Notes under the pieces: model-generated | The model's database searches: none | Told to the model about the DNA's origin: nothing | The model's input: the letters and a program-made list of their open reading frames with translations, nothing else | Origin: Cymbomonas tetramitiformis | Taxonomy: Eukaryota > Chlorophyta > Pyramimonadophyceae > Pyramimonadales > Pyramimonadaceae | Assembly: GCA_001247695.2 (NCBI GenBank) | Contig: LGRX02035439.1 | Coordinates: 1-64,000, forward strand | DNA length: 64,000 bases | Direction: 5' to 3' | Shown: piece by piece, positions 41,665 through 52,758 of the stretch | How positions within the stretch are numbered: position 1 is the stretch's first letter | Layout of the letters: every line of letters begins with the position of its first letter | Program-made: the position numbers and the translations under genes

Positions 41665-41734
41665 GAGGGGGGAGGGGGAAGTGTTAATAAAGTGTTCACC
41701 TGAATGAAGAGAAGAGAAAGGGTGGAAATGATAG

Positions 41735-42840
41735 TCATTCAAGGGAGGTCAGGGGAAGAACATGTTTTGCTCTTTCAACAGCTTCTTCTTCAGTGATACC
41801 CGTAATTCGGCTAAGAGTGGTTCTGAAAGGGTCATGGATCTCGACCCTAGCATGACCATTAAGGAAGGCGTCACGTCTAATGCGGGTGTGGTATCTGCAC
41901 AGCCTGGAAAGCTTCTTGAGGAGAGGCTTCAGTCTTCTCTGGTGAACCCCTATGGTGCTAAGGATCTGTCCAAAGTGCTTCGGAAGGTATCCCATCAATG
42001 TAAGTTCTTTGGGCCACGTTACAGTCCCTGCAAATGGTTTGTTGTCCTTGTTCGTGTCACAGTGTCCTCCGTAGTATTCTGTTGGGTGGGCACTCTGGCG
42101 GCTCTCCTGCGAGAGGGGCCACGGGCAGAGGCTGTCGGGGATGACAAGTTTCCTTTCACCCAGGACTTCCTGCCAGATCTCGGGGTCAACTCCGGTGCAG
42201 TTCAGTCTTCTGTCAGTAATCTTCTTCTCAGGAAGGACATTGATGTACCACCTTGCAATCTTTTTCTGCGTCCCACTCCAGTCATGAGCAGGAAAGTCTT
42301 GGCTCGGAGGGCTATCAATGGCAATAATACAGACATCTGAGAAATCATCTTTGTAACATCCTCCACCCGGGAGAACATATGGGTCATCCCCCGTCCAGTA
42401 GCCGTGTGGAATGAAAGGAATGGTGTTGTGAGGAAATCTAAATACCATCTTAAATCCTTTAGCAATCCACTTTTCTTGATTTTTTGGAGAGAGTGGGAGG
42501 ATCCAGATGCCTCGAAATCCTGGCACAATGTTTGCTGCACGATGGCCGAGTTCTAAGGTAGCCATAACCGCTGAGTTTGAGAATCTTTCCTTCCCGTCAA
42601 ACGGGGGGTTCCCATAAACATTCCTACCCATATTGGTGATAGGGTCGACATAGGCATCATATGCAAATCCATCGAAGCCAATTCTGCCATTTGCACAAAA
42701 GGGCCGAAGGGCTGCTCTCATCTGGTCTGAGGGGATACATCTTCTCGAATGAATCCTAGGGTGTGAGTTTAGTGGGTTACAAAACAGTTCACATCCATTC
42801 TCATTTAGCCCACGGTCGTCAATGATGATGTCAAGAAGGC
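41735..42840 (-). pseudogene. NPPF adenine-methyltransferase-like tail of the LINE polyprotein
   Basis: The frame is open from the hAT insertion border (target duplication 42835-42842) to a stop at 41735. It reads LLDIIIDDRGLNENGCELFCNPL.., CIPSDQMRAALRPF, then VYGNPPFDGKERFSNSAV at about 42590-42620, then WILPLSPKNQEKWI, FRFPHNTIPFIPHGYW and CIIAIDSP. NPPF is motif IV of N6-adenine methyltransferases (Dam-like and PCIF1-like proteins). 'CNPLN' upstream recalls the motif-I-side segment of those families. The C-terminal 90 residues (LPKHFGQILSTIGVHQRR.., RRDAFLNGHARVEIHDPFRTTLSRITG) are basic and could bind nucleic acid. Without the hAT insert it continues in frame from the RNase H part. Cellular enzymes of this type modify DNA or RNA; activity here is unproven. 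Confidence 0.65.
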
Positions 42841-42842
42841 TT
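42835..42842. repeat. hAT target-site duplication, left copy (GAAGGCTT)
   Basis: GAAGGCTT directly precedes the inverted terminus CAAGGAGCGGTATCGA and is repeated directly after the right terminus at 46590-46597. Confidence 0.9.
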
Positions 42843-42869
42843 CAAGGAGCGGTATCGAAAGTTTTGAGG

Positions 42870-43125
42870 CATATCGATTATTTTTCGATATTTCGGATTT
42901 GAGATCGATCGATAACGATAGGTATTCTTCATGATCGATCAATAACAATAGGTGTAGTCGCGGTATCAATAAATAGCAATAGGTACATTGACGGTATCGA
43001 TCAATATCGATAGGTGGAGGTGCAATATCGATCAATAACGATAGGTGCACTTTTGTTATCAATCAATATGTATTATATTGCACCTATCGATATATTGATA
43101 TATCGATATGTACATATCGATAGTA
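42870..43125. repeat. Left subterminal ATCGAT-rich repeats of the hAT element
   Basis: Repeated words of the form (T)ATCGATCAATAACGATAGG occur about eight times in both orientations. The matching zone at the other end is 46290-46560. Confidence 0.85.
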
Positions 43126-43320
43126 CAGAGAGTCAGTGCGAGCTACTACTAACTATGAAATAACGAAGAGAGTATTGGCAATTTGGCACAAGAGACAAGA
43201 CTCTATATTGATATTACACACTCACTACTTGCTATGACACTACTTCTAGCTATGAAATAACGAACAGGGTATTGGCACAAGACATAAGCCACTGTATTCA
43301 TACACGAAATTGTATTGATA

Positions 43321-46149
43321 TTACACAGTGTTCATGGAGGCCATACATGCATGCTCTATGGTACCCTCAGATAGATTCTTCCGCAGGTCAGAGTGCATGC
43401 GACTGACCTTGGAGAAAGCCCTTTCAACACCAGCAGTAGATGCTGGAACTGCTAAGAACTGGCGGGCCATGCGAGCTAGTTGTGGCAAATGAACACTCTC
43501 TCTCCTCCACCACTCAAGCAGATCAACTTCACGTGGTACATCAGGCATGGCTAGGTATTGAGCAAACTCATCCGAAGCCTCTGCTACAATTTCAGTTGCA
43601 CTCTCATCCTCACACTCAGAGTCAGAATCCGCCATAAAGGAGGCGACGGTGACCTGTTGCCCTTTCCCCCTCGGTTGGCTTTGAGCAATGACGGTTGTGG
43701 CGGGCTCCGCAGCTTTTTTCCAATCGGCCTCCCACGCTTTGCGAGCAAACTTCACAGCTTGATCTTTTGTGAGACCCCCTATAACATATACATCCACACA
43801 CGCATGCGACTTCAATACTCATTGTGCTTATGTGAAAACATGTTATTGACATATTTTGAAACAGGTATGAGTGGGTGACATAGTAGTTTGTAAAGCTCAC
43901 CTTTCATCCACCTTTCAACGGATTTGAACTTGAAGTTCTTGTACCTGGGGTCTAGCATTGTGGCCACACAGAAGTCCTCGACTTTGCAGGGCATCAAGTC
44001 CGAGAAATACCGTTTTGATATCGCCTGGTGTAATCGTTCACGAGCCTCTTGGACATCCTCACTAGAAATGTAAACAGACTTACCCTCATATTTCAGAGGA
44101 GTACAAGCCTCCATGACGTGCGCAAGCTTTCCAACGAGAGGGATCACCAGGCTTACAGTGGAGTAGTGTGTGCCTTGCAACAAATCCGTCGTGATTTTCG
44201 CGTAGGTGAGCACGTAAACACACTCTCGCACTATGGTCCACTCGTCGATGTCTAGTTGGTGGTCCTTGTACACCGACCCATCGACGTTTGGGACGGCGGT
44301 GGAGGCTTTCGTCGGGTGCTCACAATCGTATAACTGCACTGCGGCCTACGACAATTCCCACACCACGAAAGCATTCTCAGTCTCAAGCCCTCACGCCAAT
44401 TACTCCGATGGAACTTGAAGCAACTTGGTTGCACCTTTTTTCTCGAAATGCAAAAAGGTGCAACCAATAAGAAATACAAGAAGGTACAAAAGAAATAACG
44501 TGCAAACACTAGGGAACCCGCAATGCAATACAGTGTAAAAAGTGCATAAGTAAAGGTGAAGACTTTTATTTACTCACCCTGTTGTCCATGTACCACTTGG
44601 CCTGTCGGCATGCTCCACCCCAACCAGAGCGGGTGTCGTTGTCTTGGGGCGGCTTCGTTTATGCTAAGTTGTTACGCTTCTGGCACTCATTTAGAAGTTT
44701 CACGCCGATGATGGAGTGATTAAAGTGCCCAGTCATACCCCGTAATTTGGCGAAGACCTTCTTCACGCGATGTTGTTCAAGGAAAGCCTTGACGCCCAAG
44801 GCAATAGTGTGGTCAGTGCACTCAAACCCATCGAAACAATTCCAGGCATTCACGATGTTCGCCGCGTTGTCACTCACGGTACAGTGGATGGAATCGGCCA
44901 CAGTGTCAACCATGGAGGGTTCCTCCTCTTCCCATTCACCAGCAGTATGCAAAACCTCCGAGAGCACGCCGATGCCCATAGTCGCACAAGCCTTCTTCGT
45001 CGCCTCTTGTAACTCTGCTCCACTGTGACGAACTGCTGAAAACGGGATCGCTGAAACTAGACGCTCCTGGTACTGGAAGTTGGAATCAATCCAATAGACC
45101 AAAATGCCGAATATGGCGATACCGCCTTGCGACCAAATATCACCACCGATGGAAGGCAATATGCCTTCCTGCGCAAGCTCTTGCAGAGCCCGCTTCACCT
45201 TAATCTTACCCTCAACAGACAGGGCGACAACTATATCCACGTCAGTCTGGTACGAAGGAGGGGTGTACCCATCCTTAAAAATCTCGCTGAAAATATCTCG
45301 GAACTCCTGGTCCTTCTCGGGTAAAGAAAGGGGCCTCCCGCGACGCACCAACCATAAGACTATCTTTCGGTGAAGGCGATCCCGTTGGTCTGCCGTGAGC
45401 TGCGGGAGCATGGCGTCGATACAACCTTGCTTGGGTGCGGAGTCCTTGTCGGTCGATTGAGCGTCCCCAAGATCTTCAAAATTGCGCTCTTTAATCTCGG
45501 CCAGTTCGCACTTGTGACAATGCGCAAGATGGTTCCGCAGGTTCGACGTGTTCCCACAATACTCTTTAGGGGATGCATCAGGTCCACAAAGAATGCAAAC
45601 GTACTCAATGATCTTCTTGCCTTCCATGCGAACCTTGAAGTGCTTCCAAAAAGGTGACCGGAGATTCTTCGGAGGCGTCTCGAACTCAGTCTCTTCGTCA
45701 CCTGCAAAAGTAACATCGAAACACAAGGTGAGCTACAAAGCCAAGCCGTGGATATCCATGATCTAAACGAGTCAAGCAAGCATACCTTCGACATCTCGGC
45801 TCCGCTCCTTGCGTTTTTTTTCTCTCCCTTCGGCAACTTCCCTCGCATGCTCAGCTTTCTCACTTTCTAACTTCTGCTCAAACTCTTTTATCACATCTTC
45901 CAGACCCGGCAAGTTCTCCAAGGGCTCCCAAGTGTCGGTGCCCTTGCCTAAGCCTTTCCATTGTATCAACCACTGCTGCTTGGCATAGCGCGTACGGGTA
46001 GCTAGTATTCTCTCTACTTCATAATCGACGTCGTCACTGCCAGCGATGTCGTAGGGGTTCAGCTGGGTGCGTTTCACTGGACCTTTCCCTTGGGCTACTA
46101 AATGGACTGGAGGCTGGGTACGAGCACGTTTCGGACCACGACGACCCAT
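43321..46149 (-). CDS. hAT transposase with N-terminal chromodomain and BED finger, one in-frame stop
   Basis: Exons (minus): 46149-45786, 45701-44578, 44333-43901 and 43778-43321; phases 1, 0 and 1 agree. Exon 1 encodes a chromodomain (YEVERILATR..QQWLIQWKGLGKGTDTWEPLENL) followed by a charged coiled-coil-like helix. Exon 2 starts with a BED finger (RSPFWKHFKV..YVCILCG..NTSNLRNHLAHCH) and the hAT catalytic region (TVSDNAANIVNAWNCFDGFECTDH). Exon 3 has YDCEHPTKAS.. and CVATMLDPRYKNFKF. Exon 4 has the hATC dimerisation motif (LARMARQFLAVPASTAGVERAFSKV). ATG at 46149 (MGRRGPKR) is the first in frame. Exon 2 contains a TAA at 44659-44661 (..KRNNLA-stop-TKPPQ) about 80 nt before its donor, probably a C-to-T change in a CAA codon, so this copy is likely inactive. 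Confidence 0.85.
44428..44466. other. Perfect hairpin in an hAT transposase intron
   Basis: GGTTGCACCTTTTT and AAAAAGGTGCAACC flank a short loop, forming a strong stem inside the intron between exons 2 and 3. It could be a small relic insertion; no function is implied. Confidence 0.5.
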
Positions 46150-46289
46150 TGTAGATGGTTGCACGATAGATCAGATGACGAAATGCATTGACCTTTGCTT
46201 TTTGATTTGTCTTAGTTCATAGTTGAACTGTCGGGGTGCGTGGTTGCGTGCACAACCTCTATCACGGCGACCAATGTGAGTGAAGTAAA

Positions 46290-46560
46290 CCGCGGTTCCA
46301 GTATCGATATATCGATATTTGCAATAATGACGAATTGTGCTCCAGCATTTTGAAATGATCGATCGATAACAATAGGTGTTTCTAAGGTATTGATCAATAT
46401 CGATATGTCATCTAGAGGTATCGATCGATTTCGATATGTCCCCCAGAGGTATCAATCAATACCGAATATGTGGTCACCCGTATCAATCAATATTCAATAT
46501 TTCGATATCTGTTATTTTGGTATCGATCGATATCAATATTTCGATATATCGATAGTATTG
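46290..46560. repeat. Right subterminal ATCGAT-rich repeats of the hAT element
   Basis: ATCGATCRAT.TCGATATGT-type words are repeated about eight times next to the right terminus, as at the left end. Confidence 0.85.
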
Positions 46561-46589
46561 AGAATATCGAATATCGATACCGCTCCTTG

Positions 46590-46597
46590 GAAGGCTT
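46590..46597. repeat. hAT target-site duplication, right copy (GAAGGCTT)
   Basis: Identical to 42835-42842 and directly outside the right terminus. Confidence 0.9.
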
Positions 46598-49500
46598 CTT
46601 CGAATGGCGTAGCAGTTTTTGGGGTCACCCGACTCATCTCTACACGCTTTAAGTGTTGTATGAATGTCATGTGCACGCGTGGCATATCGTGAGAGTGGTG
46701 ACGGAAACTCTTTCTTTGAGAGATAGTGCCACGACAGGAGTTTCCAAAACTCTTGTTTCCTAGCATATTGGAGTTCAGGGTACACATTATTGCCGCTCTG
46801 AGTGTTAACATCCGGAAGTGCTGTCACAGCAATGGTCCCCTTCTTGGAAGCAGATGGGCGGTACATTCCCGATTCAGGCAATGCTTGGAGGTAGAGCTCC
46901 CGCTTCATTTCGTCGCGGAGGTCAGCAAGTGGAAAAAGTGTTTCGGAGCAAATGTCTATAAAGGAGGAGCCTTTCCCTGGGTTCAACAACTTAGGTTCCC
47001 CTGTAAGCTCGGCCGCCACATGCTTTCTGAGTTCATCGTCTTGTTCTCCTCTAAGGTATACAAGCGAGTTACCCGGGCCCGGGCATTCCAGTTGAATGTG
47101 AGAGAAGTTGCACTTGGTTCCTGTTTGGCAGTACGGGCAGTCAGGTGAGGCGGTAACACCCGGCTTATGTGAACGTGCGGGTGAAGCTTGAAGGCCCAAA
47201 AGTTCTCTGCTTCTGGCCGCTGTATAAGATTTAGCTGTGACTTTTGAGATATCCTTGGTGGGAGTAACGTTGTGGTCCTCTAGCATTCTGATATACTTCC
47301 CTTGAGACGACATGGCTTTCCATGTATGAAGGTGAGTAAGGCGTTGGATTCTCCTGATGTGGTTCCGAATATCTCCTGCAACTGGCACTTCCATGTAAAA
47401 GAGAGAATAGGGGAGTTCTTCGTATGGGTCAAATCGGGGAGCGTTTGCCCCTTTTCTGAAAGAGGCCCTCTTTGCTGCTCTATCTACTCTATCGTGAAGT
47501 CTATCATTATTATGCCCCCTTATCCATTTAAGGATGATCCTGCTGTGGTCTTCTCCACTGTAGAAGCCAAGCTCCTCAAGTATTAATCTGACTGCCTGCA
47601 GTTCACGTCGGTTTGGTTCCCGAAGCATCTCACGAGCACTGACAGTTTTCCTATCCTTATTTACCGCCGTGATCGTTGCCATTGAGTCAATAGCATGTAT
47701 CATTGGAGTCACAGACTTTAGTATGTGGTCCTTTTGGTCCTCTAAGAGAAGTCGGAGCCCGGTGATTTCAGCAGATGTAGAACTTGGTGTTTGAATATCC
47801 GCTTTAATCAATCGATCATCAGCAGTAAAGACACTGCTGGCAGGGATGTTAGCCTTTCTAACAGAAAAGGTGCCTCCCATTTCTTTAAGCAAATAGGCCG
47901 CGCCACTGCAAGCCGTTTTCTTCCCCGCAAATAGTGAACCGTCACTTGCCATGTCGTAGTGGTCCTGAGATATGCTATTTCCATCGCTAGGATTTTCATC
48001 CTCGTCCGAGTTACTGGGGCAGCTGTAAGCGCTCTCTTCGTCCGCAGTTCGGTTCCTGAGCTGGACAGATAGAATCTCTTTTTGGCGGTCCGCAATGTAG
48101 TCGTAATGGGCTTCCAGATTTTGAACATCTGATCTCACATTTATAGGGGGAGTGTCATTGTTGTCACATTCAATGGTCTCTCCAGCGGGAAGAAGAATGC
48201 AGCCATCCGATGTCATTTGGTATTCGCGGTCATACTGGCATTGAAGCACCTGACCATTCATAACAAAATTATCATTATCTAAGTGGCCTGGAGTATACTT
48301 TAAATAACGCATGGTGTTTGTTTCCGCGTCAAGTTTTTGAATGCGTATCAGTGTGATGGAAGATTTGTCACCATTGCCTTTCCAGTGAAACTCACTTACA
48401 TCCGGAATGTCATGAGCATCCCTGTAGCATTGTTTAACATATCTAGCTTTTGGGTCATGGTTTCCCAGGTTTATTATCATCTCGGACTCCAGACTCTCCA
48501 ACCATGCTGGTGGCTTATTCCCGTTAACACCTAATGAGTGCTTCATATCAGCCCATCTCCTCAGCATCCCACCACAGGGGGTGAGAAAGAAACCAGTGTG
48601 CTTGATATTGTATTTTTGAATGGCGCTGCTAACATTGCTTAAATCATACAGTGATTTAGGAATTGAGGACACAAGGTTGTTATACCCTGTTTCACATTCA
48701 GGAAAGAGCTTAGAGTCAATTGCATAGTCCATAGAGGCCATAATGGTGATGGTCCTTTTCATCCAGTTAAATTGCTTTCCTTGAAGGTTCCTGTAGGTTG
48801 TGTAGTGAGAGAGGGGGAAACCATTAATTGTGTTTTTGGGGTCTTTCCTTTCCCTTTCCATATTGTGCAACATAATTTTTAGCCACGCGTCACTGTATTT
48901 TTTATAAAGGGAAATAAGCATAGGATCATTTATACGGTCGGTGTGGTCAGTTTGCCAGTAGACGTGCTCCTTAGCAGAGCAGAGAGTGGACATGGTTTCA
49001 GTGATGCACGTGGCAGCAGCCACATCCTGTATACTGTCAATCCCATAGCCTCCATAACAAACTGGTGTCCACACAATCTGATGATTTGTGTCCGTGGGGC
49101 ATCCCATGTAGTTGAGGATAAATTTTGCTATTTTACAATCAAGGGTACGAGCAATGTTTTCTGAGGAAGTGGCTATGATTGAGGTGACTTTTAGCGGGAA
49201 AGCCATCCTCGGGACAATTACTGCATTCACGATATACCTGAGTTGGTGTAAGGTCAGATTTTGAAGTTGAATTGCCGCAAGGGAAGACTGCAACTTTTCC
49301 GTGAGGAGCTCGGTCTGATGGTTCCATTTTCCATTTAATGAGTACCAAACCCCCAAGTACCTATTCGCTTCAGTTACATCACTGTATTCTAGGTATTCTG
49401 GAGTCTCGGGCGGGGACCATCCCGCGTGGATTTCTGGGCCAGCAGCATTTTGGTCCACCAGGAGACGGCCTCCCGACATCAGCAATTTGTCAGAGTCACT

Positions 49501-51309
49501 ATATCTCCTAGTGGTTGCTTTTGTGGTTCGGGTACATTTCCTGAATGAGTATTTGGATTTTTTCACATTGGCCGGGATTCCAATGTATGTCATGAATTCA
49601 TTGACAACCACCGACATATCTTGAACTTCCTCCTTTGTTTTGCCTATAAGCATGATGTCGTCACAGAAAAAACGGGCGAAGACATTCGGAGGTGAATTCA
49701 TGTTAATCAGATTTGGTGCCGGGAGATGTGGAGCATCAGTACTAGTGACTTCTTTTCTAGTATGCATGGTGTAGCCATAGGTTGCACCACTCGGGTTGGC
49801 TCCGTTTGCCCTTTTTGCCAGCCATATCGCTAAGATGTCCATGATGGCCACAAACCTGAGGGGACTTAGAACTTCCCCTTGCGGCACTCCACACTCAAGT
49901 GACCATTCGTCTGTTAAGCCTTCCTCGGTGAGGACCGTACGGGTGGCTTCATTAGTGATGTTTGAGATAATCTCAGTGATTTCTTTGGGGAAGCCTAGTT
50001 TATCAAGTGCGAGGTTGCTCATCCAAAACTCAGCTCTGTCAAAGGCTTGCTTATTAAGGTCTAGATAGACCACATGAAGTTCTTTATCGTATCTGTTGGC
50101 ATCTGAGATGACTTCATTCAAAATTTGAAGTGAATCATCAATGTTTTTGTTTGGGAGGAAAGCATCTTGAATGGGGAAAAATATGGGGTGGACATTTAAG
50201 GCTGCCTTTATTCTGTTTGCAATGATTGTATTAAAGAGTTTCAAACCAGTTTCAAGCATGGTCAGCGGTCTGGCATTGTCAGGTGTACACGGTTCAAGCG
50301 GGTTTTTGGGGATCGGAAGAATGATGCCCGACTTTGCACGTTTGGGAAACTTTCCAGTTCTAAGGATGTGGTTGAAGAGTGAGACAGTTTGAGCTTGGAA
50401 GTTTTCCGGGCCTTGAATCCACTGTGAGTATCTCATTCCTGTGGGGCCAGGAGCCGTCGAAATGCCGCATGTAGAATATGCTTGATTTAGTTCCTTTCGG
50501 GTGATAAGACATGTTAATTTAGCAGCTATTGGGCTAGGAAGTTTCGGGCTTATTTTTAGGATTTCAAGGAGCCACGGGGGGAGGGTATCCGGTTTCTGTG
50601 GAGTGGTGGAGTAAAGTTTCTTGTCCTTGTATTCTTTTAAGGTGAGGTCAAGTCTCTCCTGCTTGCTTTCAGGAATGTTACCCTCACTGTCAGGTGTGAC
50701 CGCTGCACCTTGTTCATTTGGTTTTATCTTGCCCATGACCGTGTCTAGGAATCTTGAGAGATTTGTGGAAAAAAGATGTTGGAGGGCCTCCTTCTCATGG
50801 AGTTTCCTTTGTTCCAAATCAGCTTCTCTGCTCTCCTGGAAGGCTTTCCTAAAGAAACCAAGGTTTTCGGACAAGCGGCTGAGCCATGCGGTGGCACTTT
50901 CATTATGTTTAGCTCTTATTTTTGTGAAAGGAATTTTTAGGATCAGGTTCCTTGCCTCTGTGGGAATACGATTGTCGTGTATGCGGGTTTCCATGCATTT
51001 AATGGTTCGTCTGATGATGTTCATCCGTTTGTAGGTGTAATTTGATACCGCTGAGGGGTTGCATATTCCCGCTTTCGGGCTTTGGCCTCTTGTACCAAAG
51101 GAATGAGTTGCCGCTTTGTTTGCCAAATCATGAAGTGTTTCCCATATAGCATCGGGGTCAAGCTCATCCTCAGTTGTTGACTCGTCTTTTGTTGCTTCAG
51201 TCGGTAGTGCCTCGGATAGCAACAGATCAAGCCGTTCAGTGTATGCCCTCCAGCCCGTAGCATATCGAAAGGGAGCACTTGCAATTGTTTTAGAAGCCTC
51301 ACCAGTCAT
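46598..51309 (-). pseudogene. LINE reverse transcriptase - RNase H - zinc knuckle part
   Basis: An open frame of about 1570 residues runs up to the hAT insertion; the annotated frame runs 37 codons further into hAT DNA. RT motifs: SGIILPIPKNP, ARPLTMLETGLKLFNTIIANRI, YLDLNKQAFDRAEF (motif A, one residue longer than LDLNKAFD), ECGVPQGEVLSPL (motif B) and FARFFCDDIMLIG (FCDD catalytic box at about 49650-49680). The RNase H domain follows: DMASDGSLFAG, SAEITGLRLLLED, HAIDSMATITAV and WIRGHNNDRLHDRVDRAAK (D-E-D-H/D). Then comes a zinc knuckle, CPYCQTGTKCNFSHIQLEC. After ..NCYAIRRSL the frame meets the insertion. The protein would copy element RNA by target-primed reverse transcription. This copy is interrupted, hence called a pseudogene. 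Confidence 0.85.
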
Positions 51310-51327
51310 GGCTGTGCCGTACGTGTT

Positions 51328-52435
51328 TCAAAATTTGGCCGAAAGGTGGGGTTGAAGAGTGACACTCCAAGTAGTGAGAGAGTCTTCAGTGGAAGTTTTT
51401 TGAATCTTTCCAACTTCTAGCGGTCCGAAGGAAAGGTGCCGTTTAAGGTAGGCATTGGCTTCTTTCTTATTTGAGGCATTCAACAAGCCTATCAACCAGG
51501 TGTTCTCCTTCCCGCAGTAGCCTAAATTCTGGGCTTCTTCAGGCATGCCTTTTCCTCTGGACAAGAGGTGGGCCGCATTCCATGGTGAATTAGTGTGCAA
51601 CCACCATTCTTTAGATTTATTATGCCATTTAATGCCCTGCTCAATGTCATCCAAGTCTTCGTTTGATTTTACAAGTTTGTTGATTGTGATAGGACTGCCG
51701 TCAAGGTTTGTCCTTTGAATGTCTATGTCAGTGGTGTCCCCTGTGATTGTGGTAATCTCACCTAATAATGCCTTGAGTTTATCGGGGCAGGCATGGACAA
51801 ACTCTTTCTTTGAGTAACCGTTAGCTTTTAGGAAATTTGCCATTTCTTTTCTGGACCATTTGTGTTGTGTGGCTGGTGAAAGGGCGGGCATTGGCATGCG
51901 AATGGGGTACCCTGTGTAGTTCTCATGTGTGGTGTCCTTCGCACCTTGGAATCTGGGAATTGCACCCCTGTTTTCTCCCAGCTTTTGTTGTTGTCGCTCC
52001 CTGGTGGGAAGTTTTATTTCGGCCCATACAATGCCATGATCTGAAATGATACATGGATTTTCTTCAGTCCAGCCCGTTTTGACTGCCATGTCAGCCATTG
52101 TTGTGTTTGCAAGAATATGGGTGAGTTTAGCTTTAGAGCTTTTCTTAATGACGTGGGTGAATACTTCATCGCCTGGGTGGTGCTCCATGATCAGCTCTTT
52201 AAGCGAACATTTGTCATTACTGAGGTGTGCTAGGAGGTGCTTGTTCTTTTCCAGGTGGTCACGGTAGGGCATGATGGTGCCTCCTGTAATGCGTTGTTGT
52301 TGGGTAATGGTGCAATTCTTGTCTCCGATTTCAATATAAGCTTTATTCGGGTTGTTTCCAGCTTTGGCCGCCCAATCCGTGAGAGTGTAATAGAAGGTGA
52401 TTTGTTCATCTTGGAGAGTAGCATTGTTCATGTAA
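51328..52435 (-). pseudogene. LINE endonuclease (APE-like), C-terminal half
   Basis: The frame opens at the TIR-element border (YMNNATLQDEQITFYYTL) and contains KAYIEIGDKNC (position of GDFN), KLTHILANTTMADM and NPCIISDHGIVWAEI (the catalytic SDH), in the order of APE-type LINE endonucleases. The N-half is missing here and is found 10.4 kb away at 62873-64000 on the same strand. A TGA at 51328-51330 (..LSAKF-stop-NTYGTAMTGE) separates it from the RT frame. The two are in the same frame, so this is one nonsense mutation or readthrough stop rather than a frameshift. Confidence 0.75.
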
Positions 52436-52473
52436 CCACTGGAACACGCTATTCGATGAAATTGACATTAGGG
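52436..52473 (+). repeat. Left terminal inverted repeat of the large transposon
   Basis: Contains AACACGCTATTCGATGAAA followed by TTGACATTAGG; inverted partner at 62839-62873. Confidence 0.8.
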
Positions 52474-52758
52474 TAGATAATTGACATTAGCTGTTTTTGG
52501 CGATATTTAGAAAATATATGTGCTGAAAATGTTAATGTTGAAAATAATTTTGCTCGCAGGCCTCCGCAACGGTAAAATTACAAGACACGTACGAAAATGT
52601 TTCCGAGACACGGTGAAGCATGCAATTTATTTTCTGTGCTGTAAATGGTAGCGAGCATGACATACAAAAGAAATGAGCAATTGCCATATCAGATTTCTCT
52701 AATAATCGTATTTACATTATGTACATCTATTTCTTGCGTCTTAGTCAACTGATTCTAT

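Larger units (their letters stand above)
42843..46589 (-). mobile_element. Complete hAT DNA transposon (3747 bp)
   Basis: The termini CAAGGAGCGGTATCGA at 42843 and its reverse complement ending at 46589 are flanked by the perfect 8-bp duplication GAAGGCTT. CAAGG termini and 8-bp duplications are hallmarks of hAT. Subterminal zones (42870-43125 and 46290-46560) are packed with ATCGATCRATAWCRATAGG-like words, typical of transposase-binding subterminal repeats. Inside is a four-exon minus-strand transposase. The element interrupts the LINE polyprotein between its RNase H/zinc-knuckle and methyltransferase parts. Confidence 0.93.

Noticed and set aside
52237..52476. Short plus ORF ending VTTGTRYSMKLTLG at the left transposon end
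   Set aside because: The ending is the terminal inverted repeat, not a coding match. It helped to recognise the TIR but is no gene.
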